Positions 1 to 10,546 of a stretch of 64,000 nucleotides of DNA are shown one piece after another. Both the position numbers and the translations under genes were made by a program. This stretch comes from Aphelenchoides besseyi (taxonomy: Eukaryota; Nematoda; Chromadorea; Rhabditida; Aphelenchoididae). The notes beneath the pieces were generated by a model, which ran no database searches, was not told where the DNA came from, and was given only the letters and a program-made list of their open reading frames with translations. Within the stretch, counting starts at the first letter, position 1. Each line of letters begins with the position of its first letter. The stretch spans positions 1,984,001 through 2,048,000 of the forward strand of contig JAMPIQ010000002.1 of NCBI GenBank assembly GCA_024699855.1. Direction: 5' to 3'.

Positions 1-554
1 TATTCAGGCAAAGAACGAAGAACGTGAGAGCTTAACTGATAAAATAATCAACAAAGTTAAAAAAGGAAGAATATAGAAACTTTCAAAATTATGAACGCAT
101 TGATAACCCTAAACGAGTGATGTTTAAATACGATTTGTCATACAATCGTTTTGTGATATTGCTTCCTGACGAGTATTTGTATATGGAACTTACACCTCAG
201 CTAAAATATATTTGCGAATACGCTGAAAATCAATTTCTCGTTCACGGAAGCAAAGCGTTGTACGATTGTGATCTATCTGGAGGTATTTCACAATTTGCAG
301 TCTACTCGCCGGGACTAACCGACAACATTGTTCTCGGAGATAAGATGACCAGTTTACTACGTATTATCAAAATTTCAAGCACACCCGGAATGAGCGTAGA
401 AACTGTTTGTCATCCAATGATATTTTTACCTGTAATGCCCAAAGAAGTTTCGTCAATTGAGATTTCACTGCGCAGTTTACAAGGAGAATTAATGCCTCTA
501 AACTACGGACATGTAATTGTAACTTTAATGTTTAGAAAACGACCTCTTTTTTAA
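1..554 (+). pseudogene. Maverick minor capsid (penton-like) protein, C-terminal part, copy 1
   Basis: The open frame from about 117 to 554 matches the C-terminal domain of the conserved Maverick protein whose N terminus has the FYVTLPSN-like motif, regarded in the literature as the single jelly-roll penton or minor capsid protein. Visible family features are the FVILLPDEYLYMEL strand, the segment SPGLTDNIVLGDKMTSLLRI and the terminal VTLMFRKRPLF. The rest of the gene lies left of the window. Near position 60 this copy has one more A than copy 2 in a run, which breaks the frame between the charged linker and this domain. The indel could be a sequencing error. Confidence 0.75.
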
Positions 555-605
555 CAAGTTTAGTTACACTAATTGTTTTACCAGAGTGTAGTCGTGTAAT
601 AAACT

Positions 606-1070
606 ATGGTCCAAATCTTATTTGATCCTTCAACAGTCGAGTTTTCAAATTTCTTTCAAAATACTCAAATCGGCAGTGGAGATATTTACAAAGGTCAACT
701 ACCATTTCAGCGAGGTTTTGGGTCTGTTCGGACTCAGTACGGTACTGGAATTGGAAGTGTACTGTCTAGTCTGTGGCGTACACTTTTACCGGTTCTTCGA
801 AGTGTTGGAAGCTCTGTTGGCAAAGAGGCGCTTTCAACAGGTGGTAGAATTCTGGAAAATTTGTCAAAAGAAGGAAAGTTAAGTGAAACGTTTAAAACAG
901 AGGCACGTCAAGGAGCTCGAAATTTGGCTCAAAAAGTGTTGGATCAACAAGGAGAAGGTAAACACGGAGGAAAACGAGTTAGTGCTCTAAATCGTGCCAT
1001 CAGAAGTCGGTCGGTTCCCAAAAAATTGTGCGAAAACGTAAACGCGATATTTTTGAATAATGTTGTTTAA
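606..1070 (+). CDS. Maverick small basic virion-like protein, copy 1
   Basis: This 154-residue basic protein has the segment YKGQLPFQRGFG followed by a Gly/Ser-rich amphipathic stretch (VGSSVGKEALSTGGRILENL) and a Lys/Arg-rich tail. That pattern recurs immediately upstream of the major capsid gene in many Mavericks and resembles adenovirus core or membrane-lytic minor proteins. The exact assignment is inference. It starts 52 nt after the penton-like gene and its last bases overlap the start of the capsid gene at 1060. Copy 2 has one extra Lys from a 3-nt difference in an A run. Confidence 0.7.
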   Translation: MVQILFDPSTVEFSNFFQNTQIGSGDIYKGQLPFQRGFGSVRTQYGTGIGSVLSSLWRTLLPVLRSVGSSVGKEALSTGGRILENLSKEGKLSETFKTEARQGARNLAQKVLDQQGEGKHGGKRVSALNRAIRSRSVPKKLCENVNAIFLNNVV

Positions 1071-2360
1071 GAAAGTCGATCAAACGTCGCCAAATACAAT
1101 CAGCTCTGCATTAGATCTCTTTACTGCTAATTCGACTAACGTTAGCTTCACTTCGACTTATTTTCGTGAATTTCTTACTTTAAATCCCGTAACGCAATTT
1201 CCACTACATTTTACAGTATTCAATGGCTCCAGTTTTATCGATCTTTTACAATGTTACTTTCTGACAACGTTTAAAATCACTAAGGCTGACAGCACAACTA
1301 TAGATGCTGGCGCAGATGTTGCGCCCATTCAAATGTTGGGATCGAGTTTTATGAAAAACATTAAAGTAACAATCAACGGTCGCGAAATTTACTCTGGTAA
1401 CGTACTTAGCGCTTACAAATCTTACTTCGACATTTTACTTTCATATGGTAGTGAATCAAAGGAATCTCATTTATCAGGCAGCGGTTTTATCGAGTACGAC
1501 ACTTAGGATGCCTTTAATGACGAGGCTTATGTGAAGTTGAAAGAAATGTTTGCAGAGTCTCGAGAAGTTCAGCTAGTTGGGCGCATTCCCGCCGATTTAT
1601 TCAATCAAGAAAATCTACTTCTCAACAACTTGGAAATGAACATTGAAATCATGCCCCACGATAGCAACTTTTGTTTAATGCAACCGCAAACCAACGTCGA
1701 TAATTACAAACTACAAATTACACAATGTAAATTATACGTCAAATTTTGCGATCTAGTTGACAGTTTATCACTATCCTTTAACACAAAGCTACAGTTGGAA
1801 CCCGCACGTTCTTCCGTAAGACGTACGGAAATTAAAAACCTTGAACTTGTAGCGGGAAGAATGGACTTTTATACAAATCTTTACAGCGAGACTATTCCTA
1901 AACGAATAATAATCGGTATGGTAGATTCACGAGCTTTAAATGGTAACAGCTCTTTAAGTCCCTTCAATTTCCGACCGTTTTGACGTTCGAGAAATAACTG
2001 TTAGTGCTGGCGGTCATGACTTTCCAGGCGTAAGCTACGATCTCGATTTTAATTCTTATCAATTTTACTCGAGCTTATCACGACATGTGCTTAGCAACTG
2101 GTTTTGCCTTTAGCGACAAGGGACACAAAATCAGTATGAAGCGTTTTAAAGATGGATGGACTTTGTTTTGTTTTGATTTGTCCACAAACGCTGCTTCTTC
2201 TAACCATTTTGATCTTATTAAACTGGGCGCAACAAACTTAAGTATCAAGTTTAGATACCCAACACCTGCAACCGGTGTGAATGTTGTGATTTATTCAGAG
2301 TTTGACGGATGCGTTCTAATTGACAAAAACCGTGTAGTGACAACCGATTTAACTGTTTAG
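1060..2360 (+). pseudogene. Maverick major capsid protein (F54H12.2-like), copy 1, broken
   Basis: The protein belongs to the double jelly-roll capsid family annotated in C. elegans as F54H12.2-like. Segments 1060-1503, 1507-1980 and about 2085-2360 give the N-terminal, middle and C-terminal parts. Visible landmarks are VTQFPLHFTVFNGSSFIDL, ESREVQLVGRIPADLF, EIMPHDSNFCLMQP and the C-terminal RFKDGWTLFCFDL. An in-frame TAG at 1504-1506 is shared with copy 2. Two extra T bases, near 1977 and 2074, shift the frame in this copy only. The A run near 1354 is in frame here but not in copy 2. The role would be to form the icosahedral shell of a virus-like particle. Confidence 0.85.
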
Positions 2361-2371
2361 TTCCGATTATT

Positions 2372-2623
2372 ATGGTTCCAACAGACGGTAGTATTTCTTT
2401 TTGTGACATAAGCAGCGTTCTTAGCTTTAACGGATTTATTCATTGTGTTATTTATCTATTGTTTGTTGCCTTTTTATTAGCCTTTGGCGCTTCTGTAAAA
2501 TGGATTGCTGAGAGATATGGACGAAAAAACGATCGAAAACCTCTTGTTCAAAATCCCTTTTACAAAGCAGATATTCCTTGGCTGCTTTCCGATAGATCGA
2601 ATACCCACGAACAACAACAATAA
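2372..2623 (+). CDS. Maverick small transmembrane protein, copy 1
   Basis: An 83-residue ORF starts 11 nt after the capsid stop codon. It has one strong hydrophobic segment, roughly residues 20-42 (FIHCVIYLLFVAFLLAFGAS), followed by a basic, polar tail. Its 3' part overlaps the protease gene in another frame. I recognise no family. Its position in the virion gene block and its single membrane segment suggest a virion or envelope-associated membrane protein. In copy 2 an A-run difference fuses this frame to the protease. Confidence 0.6.
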   Translation: MVPTDGSISFCDISSVLSFNGFIHCVIYLLFVAFLLAFGASVKWIAERYGRKNDRKPLVQNPFYKADIPWLLSDRSNTHEQQQ

Positions 2624-2961
2624 ATACCCACATATGTTTATTGCTAATCACGACCCGTCAAACATGCCCGGTAGTCATTGGACTGCCATTTACGTTCACT
2701 CTCAAAATCGAGTCGAATATTTTGATTCGTTTGCCGAACCTCCTCCTCCTTTAATTGCCGATTATTTAAGCTCATTCATGGAAGTTGAGTTAAATAAGAT
2801 TCCCTTACAGTCTTTGTTAGAAACAACCTGTGCAAACTTTTGCATTATACTTTTGTATACTAAAAGCGTTTAAATTTCCAATGACCAAAATTGCTCGGTT
2901 TTTAAAAGACAAGTATAATCCCGATCTTTATGTTCGTGAATTTTTGAATAAACTTATTTGA
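2517..2961 (+). pseudogene. Maverick adenain-like cysteine protease, copy 1
   Basis: This is the adenovirus-type maturation protease of Mavericks (Ulp1-like C48/C5 fold). The catalytic pattern is visible: His in PGSHWTAIYV, an acidic residue in EYFDSF, and Cys in the block TCANFCIILLY. The first ATG in frame is 2517; the frame is also open upstream from a TTG at 2505. The ATG overlaps the end of the upstream small membrane gene. The frame closes at 2871-2873, but the conserved C-terminal tail continues in another frame to a TGA at 2959-2961, so one indel lies near 2868. Copy 2 shows the same break. The enzyme would cleave capsid precursors during particle maturation. Confidence 0.8.
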
Positions 2962-3324
2962 GTTATGATTTGAGCTTTAATAGCACTGTGAATTACCACA
3001 CCAGATGGATTTACATGCACGAAGAATGTGTGCATCAAACACTTTTTGGTTCGGCTGACGATTGCTGTTCCTCGGCGTTCTTTCGATCGTGTGAACTCTA
3101 AAAGAGCAAACCGTTCAAAACGTATGTACGAAAAGAAAGTGTTCAGTCATAAAGTCACATTTTTTATCGTTTTTTGACATTTCGTTGACTGTTTATTTTG
3201 TTAGTGATTTACGCTTCTCTCGTTTGTAAATGTAAGAAGAATGCGGATGTTGTTTGGCCATGTCTTTTCGACAAACTTTTTGTTCAGCGGTTTCGTTTCA
3301 ATGATCGATCGAAGAGACAGCGAA
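2962..3324 (+). other. No assignable gene between protease and glycoprotein
   Basis: Only short frames are open here. One encodes about 45 codons with a Cys-containing stretch (residues such as ADDCCSSAFFRSCEL) and has no convincing start codon. The same sequence occurs in copy 2 at about 45885-46244. It may be leader sequence or a remnant of a small viral gene. Confidence 0.4.
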
Positions 3325-3855
3325 ATGAATTTTCTCGTTCTTTTGAATGTTTTTTTGTTCACAATTCAAAGTTTGAGTAGCCAATCAACTGTAGATTTGC
3401 CTCACGCTATATACGAAGATAATTATCCGTTAACTCGTGCCGCATTAAAACCGGGAAACGTGTGTAATGATGCGCCATGTAAGCCGGGAAGCATATGCTT
3501 GCGCCCAGTTTCATATGCGAACCCTCGACTCTGCGTTGAGGAAGCATGCTTGATGAGCTACGACAACTCTATTGACACAACGTCAAAGATTACTATTACC
3601 TCAAGTACGATTCCCGCCTCTACCAATTCTCACGTTCTCCGTCCGCACTCGCTACCTGCTCAGTCTCAACTTCCAGCTTCTTCGGCAGAAATCGCCGGAT
3701 TACATCATCAAATTCGTGTCTTGCATTTTATCATCGCTGGCTTATCCATCATTCTGCTCATTCTCGCGACTATTGGATCGACTTTGTTGATCAAAACCTT
3801 GATGAAACAACGTCGTGATTCAGACGCTGACATTCCGGTCGCCTACTATCCTTAA
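3325..3855 (+). CDS. Maverick type I membrane glycoprotein-like protein, copy 1
   Basis: The ATG at 3325 is chosen because it begins a good signal peptide (MNFLVLLNVFLFTIQSLSSQ). The 176-residue product then has a small Cys-containing ectodomain (CNDAPCKPGSICL, LCVEEACL), a Ser/Thr/Pro-rich stalk likely to be O-glycosylated, one membrane helix near residues 140-163 (LHFIIAGLSIILLILATIGS) and a short basic tail. The frame is also open upstream to 3241, but that extension has no signal peptide. I recognise no family. The location at the right end of the virion gene block suggests an envelope or host-interaction protein. A 4-bp ATCG unit just upstream differs between the copies. Confidence 0.65.
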   Translation: MNFLVLLNVFLFTIQSLSSQSTVDLPHAIYEDNYPLTRAALKPGNVCNDAPCKPGSICLRPVSYANPRLCVEEACLMSYDNSIDTTSKITITSSTIPASTNSHVLRPHSLPAQSQLPASSAEIAGLHHQIRVLHFIIAGLSIILLILATIGSTLLIKTLMKQRRDSDADIPVAYYP

Positions 3856-4160
3856 CGTGCCAATCAAATCGTTATGCCGCTCCAGCATAATCCGTTTGCT
3901 CCTATGGATACTTTGCGAAGCGGTTTGTTTTTTCTTTAAAGCGTAAAACTTTTCGTTTTAGCGGTTTAGCTCCAGAATTTGCTTCATTCGTTTTATAATC
4001 TTTGATTTTAGAGTGTAAGTTTCCAAATGTGTTTGATCTATCTATCGTTTTAGGCATGATTTTTTCGATTATTTTTGAGCATAGAACCGGGAAGTTGATC
4101 GCTTCTTTCTTTTTGTTATGTTTAACCTGTGAATCAACCTGTGAATCAATCTGTGTATCC

Positions 4161-4280
4161 AATGTTCCTGTTACAAATGCTTCGTTCAACTTGCGACTCT
4201 AATGTCCCTGTTACAAGTGTGTCGTTCAACATGCGAATCCGCTGTTCCTGTTACAAATGCGCCGTTCAACCTATGAATCA
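4161..4280 (+). repeat. Three tandem 40-bp units near the Maverick right end, copy 1
   Basis: Units at 4161-4200, 4201-4240 and 4241-4280 share the cores TGTTCCTGTTACAA and CGTTCAAC with several mismatches. They are preceded by a shorter repeat of TGTGAATCAA. They lie between the glycoprotein gene and the end of the block and are repeated at 47080-47199 in copy 2. Confidence 0.8.
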
Positions 4281-4354
4281 AATGTTACCATCCAGTTTTT
4301 CTGAATCATTGTCACAGTTGTAAATGCTTTATTGTGTAATTAATAAATGAATCA

Positions 4355-4454
4355 NNNNNNNNNNNNNNNNNNNNNNNNNNNNNNNNNNNNNNNNNNNNNN
4401 NNNNNNNNNNNNNNNNNNNNNNNNNNNNNNNNNNNNNNNNNNNNNNNNNNNNNN
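4355..4454. other. Assembly gap of exactly 100 N
   Basis: The run of 100 N is the usual placeholder for a gap of unknown size. Copy 1 of the Maverick arm stops exactly at this gap, so the adjacency of the Maverick and the glycosyltransferase gene to its right is a scaffolding statement, not sequence. Confidence 0.98.
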
Positions 4455-4650
4455 GAGAACGTCAACTCGCTACACGCCTGATAGTTTTGCAAATTTAACT
4501 ATCAAACAAACTTTAAGAGCATGGCTACATTCGATAAAAATGATGGAATCAGTAAGTTGAAATAGCTATTTTGCTGTTACTACTATTTTAAAAGAAAAGT
4601 ATAGTGGGAAATGGAGTTTATTAAGAACAGCTATACGATTTTATGAATTA

Positions 4651-6628
4651 ATGGGGGTTACACGTCCAATTCTACGAATAGTTGTTGTTATGCTGCTCGT
4701 ATTAATTAGCTACTCATATTTTACTGGAACTAAAAACACTTGTAATTCTGCCCTACGAATGTTTCGCTTCCCTCTATCCGTGTTTTCATTCGAACACGGA
4801 AAGACATTAGCATACATGGAAACAGGTTGGAGATCAACTTGAATACTACTTTAACATATTCAATCGTAAGACAACGATCGTCTTTTTGTTCGTCCACCAG
4901 GAACTGAACACCTTCAATGTAATCGTTTTTATGAAGATGACAGAGAATACGTGAAGAAGTACAGTAAAGAACGAATGGTGTACAAGGATCCTGTAGAGTT
5001 GCCAATGGATTGCGATTCAATTAGGAGTCGCAACTACTTTCCCGATCGACCTTCTTCCAAAGAAGAAGCTGATTTCCCGGTGGCTCGTGCTCAAGTCGTT
5101 TATATGGATTACGTTTTGCTTGAAATGGAATTGGCTTCTGCGTACCAACCTCAAAATCACTATTGCTTTGCAATTGATAAAAAATCCAGTGCACTTTTTC
5201 ATTCGCAGATTCGTTCGCTGGCTAGTTGTTTTCCTAATGTGTATGTAACAAAACGAGAATTCAACATCGATAGCCATGGACATAACATGCACCCTTCATA
5301 TCTTGAATGCTTGCGTTTACTGGCGGAACCAGAGAAGAAATGGGAATATGTTCATTTACTTCAAAATCACGATACTTCACTACGTACAAATCTTGAGACG
5401 GTTCGAATTTTGAAGTGGTTCAATGGGTCAAATGACGTCGAAGTTACAACCATGCCAGAAGGTCGTTATGATGAGTCGTTAGATTGGAGTTTTAAAGCGT
5501 TGAATTTATTTAAGAATGGTAGAATTAAACCTCGTAGAAGTTAACGGATTCATTTGAGACTCTCGTAACAACAATGCATTTAATGGTTACGACCCAACGC
5601 TGGTGATTTCCAAAGGTGAATAAAAAAAGTAACTTGGAACCATGAATGTTTTTCCAGGCTACGTAGCAGTTTCTTTATCGCGAGCGATGATTAACTTCAT
5701 GATATATGACTTGAATTTAACCGAGTTAGTTCGTCGCATCGAACTTAAGGGCCACGGAATAGACGAGTTGCTTATTCCGACTCTCCACGCTGCCGACGCA
5801 ATTGCCGCTCCTGGAGGTTTTACTCGTCATTGTATCGAGCAAGGCATCAAAATCGAACATATTACAAGGTGAAAAATTGGAAACTACTACTTAAAATTGC
5901 TTTTAGAAGAGCCTTATGGTCGAGAGAAAATTGCAAAACTGGTCATTTAAGGTAATTATGTTTCTTGATCTGAATTTCATTTGCAGACATGATATTTGTA
6001 TTTATGGAGTCGAGGACCTAAAAAACACCCTACCAAACTGCCCCGATTTGTTTATCAACAAGATGATGCCTAATTTCGATTGTAAACAACCCATTATGAA
6101 TGATCTACGCTTTAAAGTTTTTAGGGGCAGCTGTTGTTTGTTGGTATGAAAAATTGTTCAACAGAACGCATGTCGAAGCACCGACAACATCACGATTAAA
6201 TCCTCATTACTACCTCAATTTTGGACACGTACGTTTGCATAATAACCACAGCTAACCTAAGAGACTAAAGACTTAATGTCTTTCAACAAAGAACTATTGT
6301 TTACTCACTAAAAGGGTATAATCTAAAATGATATTTCATTTCAACACAAACAACATCCGCATACACATTTATGGTTGTATCTTTGGTTGCTATTCATAAT
6401 GAATCATTAAGAATCGTTGCGAGAGAAACAACTCATAAACTCTCGTACATGATAAGCTATCTATCAATCAAAAACTAGACTTATGCAATTGGAAGGGCCA
6501 TTATTTTTTCGATGTTTAATTATTTGTTGTTTAAGGTGCGTTATCAGTATTTGAAAGATGCAAATGGAATTGTTTCTGATGACAAGAAGAAGCAATTTGT
6601 TTGCCATGGCAAATCTATTCGAATATGA
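4651..6628 (+). CDS. Core-2/I-branching (GT14-like) glycosyltransferase, copy A
   Basis: Eight exons keep phase: 4651-4825, 4901-5518, 5559-5615, 5658-5868, 5907-5951, 5987-6081, 6125-6228 and 6536-6628, giving 465 residues. The product is a type II Golgi enzyme: signal anchor at residues 10-24 (RIVVVMLLVLISYSYF), then the nematode branch-family landmarks LPMDCDSI, EEADFPVA, QNHYCFAIDKKS, NIDSHGHNM, LLQNHD, KWFNGSND, AAPGGFTRHC, ALWSRENC and VCWYEKLFNRTHV. The family transfers GlcNAc-type sugars to make branched O-glycans; the exact acceptor is unknown. Introns are 35-43 nt except a 75-nt first intron and a 307-nt last intron. No stop or frameshift was found, so the gene looks functional. Its paralogue lies at 11919-28699. 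Confidence 0.88.
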
Positions 6629-9090
6629 TGACTAGATATCATGATGCAATTTAAGTTTTTTGTCATTGTAAAAACTAATAAAACGTTTGAAGTTGTGGAA
6701 CACTTAATAATGTGTAATTTCAACAAAACGTACCTTCTCACGTCAACTATATTTGCTAATGATAACTCTATGTGTGTACTGAATTCCAGGCACATAAACT
6801 GCACTTAGAACTCTATGTAATGGATAGCGTCGGAAGTTTTTGGAGAGCTACAGAACGTTGCGGGTCTGTTAATTTTTGATATAACCGTTACTTTCTTTGT
6901 CGAACAATTTAGTTGTCTGGAGTGAAAAAGATGAAGAAATTCTTAGGACTTATGAATACAACGAAGACATTCAAGAGTTCAATTATGTTCGATAAGTAGA
7001 GAAAAAGGTTCAGAAAGCAAACTAATTCTGCGTAAACAAACGTTGAATGTTCGGTAGCTGTTTGAGAACTTTTCTTGCAACCAGTATTTCGACTACTAGA
7101 GTAAGATGGCCATTCAGTTGATAGGACGTGCGATGGTGATACAAAATGGATGCTGTTCCAGTTTTTAAACTATCCTTTAAAGTCAATTAAATAGAATGTT
7201 CAGTGCTGCATATGTCCAAGACACGATTTTCAATAATTGATATTAACATCGGTCCTATAAAAATAGCAGTACTTCTCGAATTAACACGGTCAGTTAGATG
7301 TTCGAGAACTAAACAGAAGCGCACAACAACTTGCTGGTTAGTGTCCTCTCCAGTGCCGTTGGTCTTCCCTTATAATCTCGATGTGCAAGTAAAAGCCGCA
7401 GAATTCGTTGATGGTTTCGAGTGATTTCAGGAACAATCGTGCTGTCGGTAAAAGTGGGAGATCGGAAGAGACAGTTCCAGTGATAAACCAATAGCTGAAA
7501 ACTCGATTAATGCAAAGCTCACTAACAACAAGTTCGCATAGACAGTTAGCTATTGAAGGAAAAGTGGAATGCAAGTTTACACCTTCTTTCAATAGTTGGA
7601 GGACCCTGTTGGTCTTGACCATATTTATCTATCGTATGCACAGAGAAGATAAACATAAAGAAGTGATCAGAAGAAAGTTCGGGAGTCTGCCAAAAAGATC
7701 TACAGACCACTTCCCAACCAGTTGTGTTCATCCTGTCAAGTGAATTAACGAAGTCCAACATTGTCTAACTTGTAAGCTTCCTGAACCGAACTAGTTTCCG
7801 ATTCAACTTGTGAAAAGAATCAACATAATCGACTGGAAGTTGTTCTCCAAATTGAGCGTCGCGATTTAAATTCATTACCTGGGTTTATGCTGCCCATCAC
7901 TCTGCAAATGGCTTTCCAAACGATGCTTGATCGCATCACTAAGTGCCATAGAAAGAAAATTATTAAGTTGTCTGTGAGCTTAGAAATATGTATACGCATG
8001 ATAGTAAGAACCGTTGACCACTCTATTTTGTTATTGATTGATCGACAAGCACTTAATGCGGTTAATTCTCTTTTTAATCTATTGTTCATGTATAAATGCC
8101 CCTGAGTTTCATATGAATATTCTTTGTAATCTTCTATTAATTCAATCATCGACTTTAGTTTTCAAGTTTTTATTTTGAGTTTTTCTATCTAATAATGCTT
8201 GAATTTACGCATTTCCGTGGATTCTTTCTTGTAGAATTGTACTATTTTTAACCTTAGAGTAACTAACTTGTCAATACTAAACGGCGATTCTAATCAAAGA
8301 TTAACTAGACTAGTGTCAGGTTGTCGCTTTGCGACTTGCAGTAATTTGTCGACACTTTTCGTTAGACCACAAACTGTGCAATTGAAAATATCGCGTTTGA
8401 GGTTGATGTTAGTTTTATGATTTGATATGTCATTAAACGTCGTAATGTTGGTGGAGCCTTAAAACAGAAATTAATTTGTTTACATTTTCCAGATTATTTG
8501 ATGCTCTTTACATTGAAAATTGCTGATACAGTTTAATTTAGACAAGAGGCTTGTGACCAAACTTGATAACTTTTCATAATGCAAATTCGGGTCAAATATA
8601 TGACACAGTCATGTGCAAGCTCCTTTCGCATAAGCCAAGTTTTGTGGATTTTTGGAACTTAACACGTTGAGAACATCGAATTCAAATGTGCGAACTGCTC
8701 AAAATTAGAGAAAAGTTTAACGTTTGATTGTACGTAAGCAAAACTGCTGCCCGGTGTCTCATTTGTTAAGGCTTTTTAAAGCCTTACATGCGGTTAAAAG
8801 TACTACAGAATGTCAACACTCAAGAATCGAAATTTGGCGTAAAAAACTTTAAACATCACATTAGATGTCGGCATTTGCCATGACAAGTTCTATTTAGTCA
8901 CATAAGAATATCTGCGTTAAATGTAAAATTAGCAATGCCACGTTACTACAATTGCCTTTGCGCGTTATGTCGGTGGGATGCTCTTCAACTCTGCGTTTAT
9001 CGCTTACAACCAATCGACTGATTCGGCAACAAGTAGTCTATTTTGATATAATGACCTTCCTTCATTGAAACATTCTTTATACCCGTTATA
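6629..9090. other. Intergenic, no gene recognised
   Basis: About 2.5 kb of AT-rich sequence with only short frames on both strands (up to 109 residues at 7820-8149, minus). None shows a recognisable motif, signal peptide or splice pattern. AATAAA-like polyadenylation signals for the GT14 gene are plausible at the left, but nothing else can be supported. Confidence 0.6.
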
Positions 9091-9322
9091 CAGGGTGTCC
9101 CAGCTGAAATCCTCATTTTTACACGCTTATAACTTTTTTATGCGTGAACCGATTTTTATGAAACTTTTTCTGTTGAATAGCTTGAAGTTTGCATTTTTGT
9201 TTCATATCAAATTCGATACAGATTTCTCGACGAAAGTCATCGATAAAATCAAATTTCTGAAATGAGCGCTTTTTTCACTTGCGTTCTCTCTTTCATTTTT
9301 TTCCACTCAAAATTTCGCATGG
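9091..9322 (+). repeat. mariner left terminal inverted repeat (232 bp)
   Basis: It matches the reverse complement of 10547-10778. I saw a single difference, in the CAGCTGAAATC / CAGCTGGAATC segment. Confidence 0.92.
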
Positions 9323-9355
9323 GGCTTGGTTGGCTAAAATCAAAAAGTTTATGCT

Positions 9356-10310
9356 TCAAATTTCAACGTGTTTTCCATCATTATCGATAACCAGTTCCAA
9401 TCGACGTTCATAATCCGTAATTGCACGATTCATCATATCCTGCGGCAAATTCGCAAATTCGAATTCGATTCGAATTTGCAAGTCGTTCAAATCCGTTGGT
9501 TGAGTACGGTAGATTTTTCCTTTGACATATCCCCAAAGAAAGAAGTCACAAGGAGTTAGGTCGGGACTATACGGAGGCCACCGATGTGGAGCTGGGTTTG
9601 CCGGAGCTCCACGACCCATCCAGCGCAGTGAAAACGTGTCGTCCAACCAATCCCGGACTGCAACCGAAAAATGCGGCGGTGCACCGTCTTGCATCCAAAT
9701 CAACTCGTGGTATTGTGGCCAAGTCAAGATGATCGGGTGCGTTTGATCTTGAAGAAGTCGAAGATATGAATTGCCGGTCACGTTTTCTCGAGTGAAAAAA
9801 GGGCCGATGACTCCACGCTTGCTGATTCCAGCCCAAACCGTCAAACGCGGTGAGTGCAACGGTTCCTCACGATACCTGATGCCAACGTTTTGATCAATTC
9901 AACGGCCATCTTGATCTCACCAAATCGGGTTTTCATCGGACCAATACCGGAAGTTTTGATGATTAACGTGACCGTGAAGTTGAAAGTGAGCTTCATCGGT
10001 AAAGATGATGTTCGACAAAAATTCATGTTGAGCATCAATGAGGCCGAGAATTGAAATTGCATGCTCGACACAAGCTTGATGGCTGTCGGGACGAAGTTCG
10101 TGAAGCATGCGCATCTTGTATGGGTGGAAATTTTCGGCCTAGAGAATGAGATGACGAAGATTAACAAAAGATTTCAACCTTCAAAATTCGATGAACGGAA
10201 GGTTTGGAGGGCATGTTTTCAAGATTTCCTATTGCTCGCGCCAAAAGATTTGGATTGTTGCGAATAGAGTCCAAAATTGCTTCAACGTTCTATTCGCTAC
10301 GAGCCGACCT
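9356..10310 (-). pseudogene. mariner DD41D transposase remnant
   Basis: Read on the minus strand, the remnant shows a helix-turn-helix end (PSVHRILK), the linker LRPDSHQACVEHA, first catalytic Asp in IIFTDEAHF, second in WMQDGAPPH and third in PPYSPDLTPCDFFLWG. There are 41 residues between the second and third Asp, the spacing of the rosa-like DD41D group. In-frame TGA codons lie close together near 9890-9920, a TAG lies near 10141, another stop precedes the N-terminal helix region, and at least one indel occurs near 10160. The stops are compatible with C-to-T changes at CGA or CAG codons. The gene cannot make an enzyme. Confidence 0.85.
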
Positions 10311-10546
10311 GACAAAGAAATCAGAAAAGGAAATCAAGAAGACGGACCGTGATCGCTTCGGTTTTTTTGCTTCACAAGTCCCGCGATTCAAAAGTTCATC
10401 GGTCCAGCGCGAAAAGTTCGTTAGATCGGGTACAGAAGCGTGCCGACTTAATCCAAAATGACTGCGGAATTAACGTTGAACGGACGTTGCACTTCCAGTT
10501 TTGGAAAACACCAGAACACAGTACGCCTTTTCTTGATCAGACCAAA

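Larger units (their letters stand above)
1..4354 (+). mobile_element. Maverick/Polinton right arm, copy 1 (partial)
   Basis: This block carries the C-terminal half of a penton-like protein, a small virion-like protein, the major capsid protein, a small membrane protein, an adenain-like protease and a membrane glycoprotein, in the same order and orientation as 42921-47273. The two copies look identical base by base except for a few short indels, mostly in A or T runs, and one altered T-rich stretch near 3925. The block starts at the window edge and ends directly at a 100-N gap, so its left arm (integrase, ATPase, DNA polymerase) and its true right terminus are not visible. It may be a second recent insertion or an uncollapsed duplicate contig. 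Confidence 0.9.

Noticed and set aside
4161..4280. CRISPR array
   Set aside because: Units are adjacent without unique spacers, diverged, few in number and in a eukaryotic transposon.
4521..4553. Upstream coding exon of GT14 copy A starting at ATG 4521
   Set aside because: The short frame ends at a plausible GT donor, but no acceptor joins it in phase to the signal-anchor exon. The ATG at 4651 gives a normal type II protein.
7820..8149. 109-residue minus-strand ORF as a gene
   Set aside because: It shows no motif, signal or splice structure and lies in AT-rich intergenic sequence; length alone is not enough.
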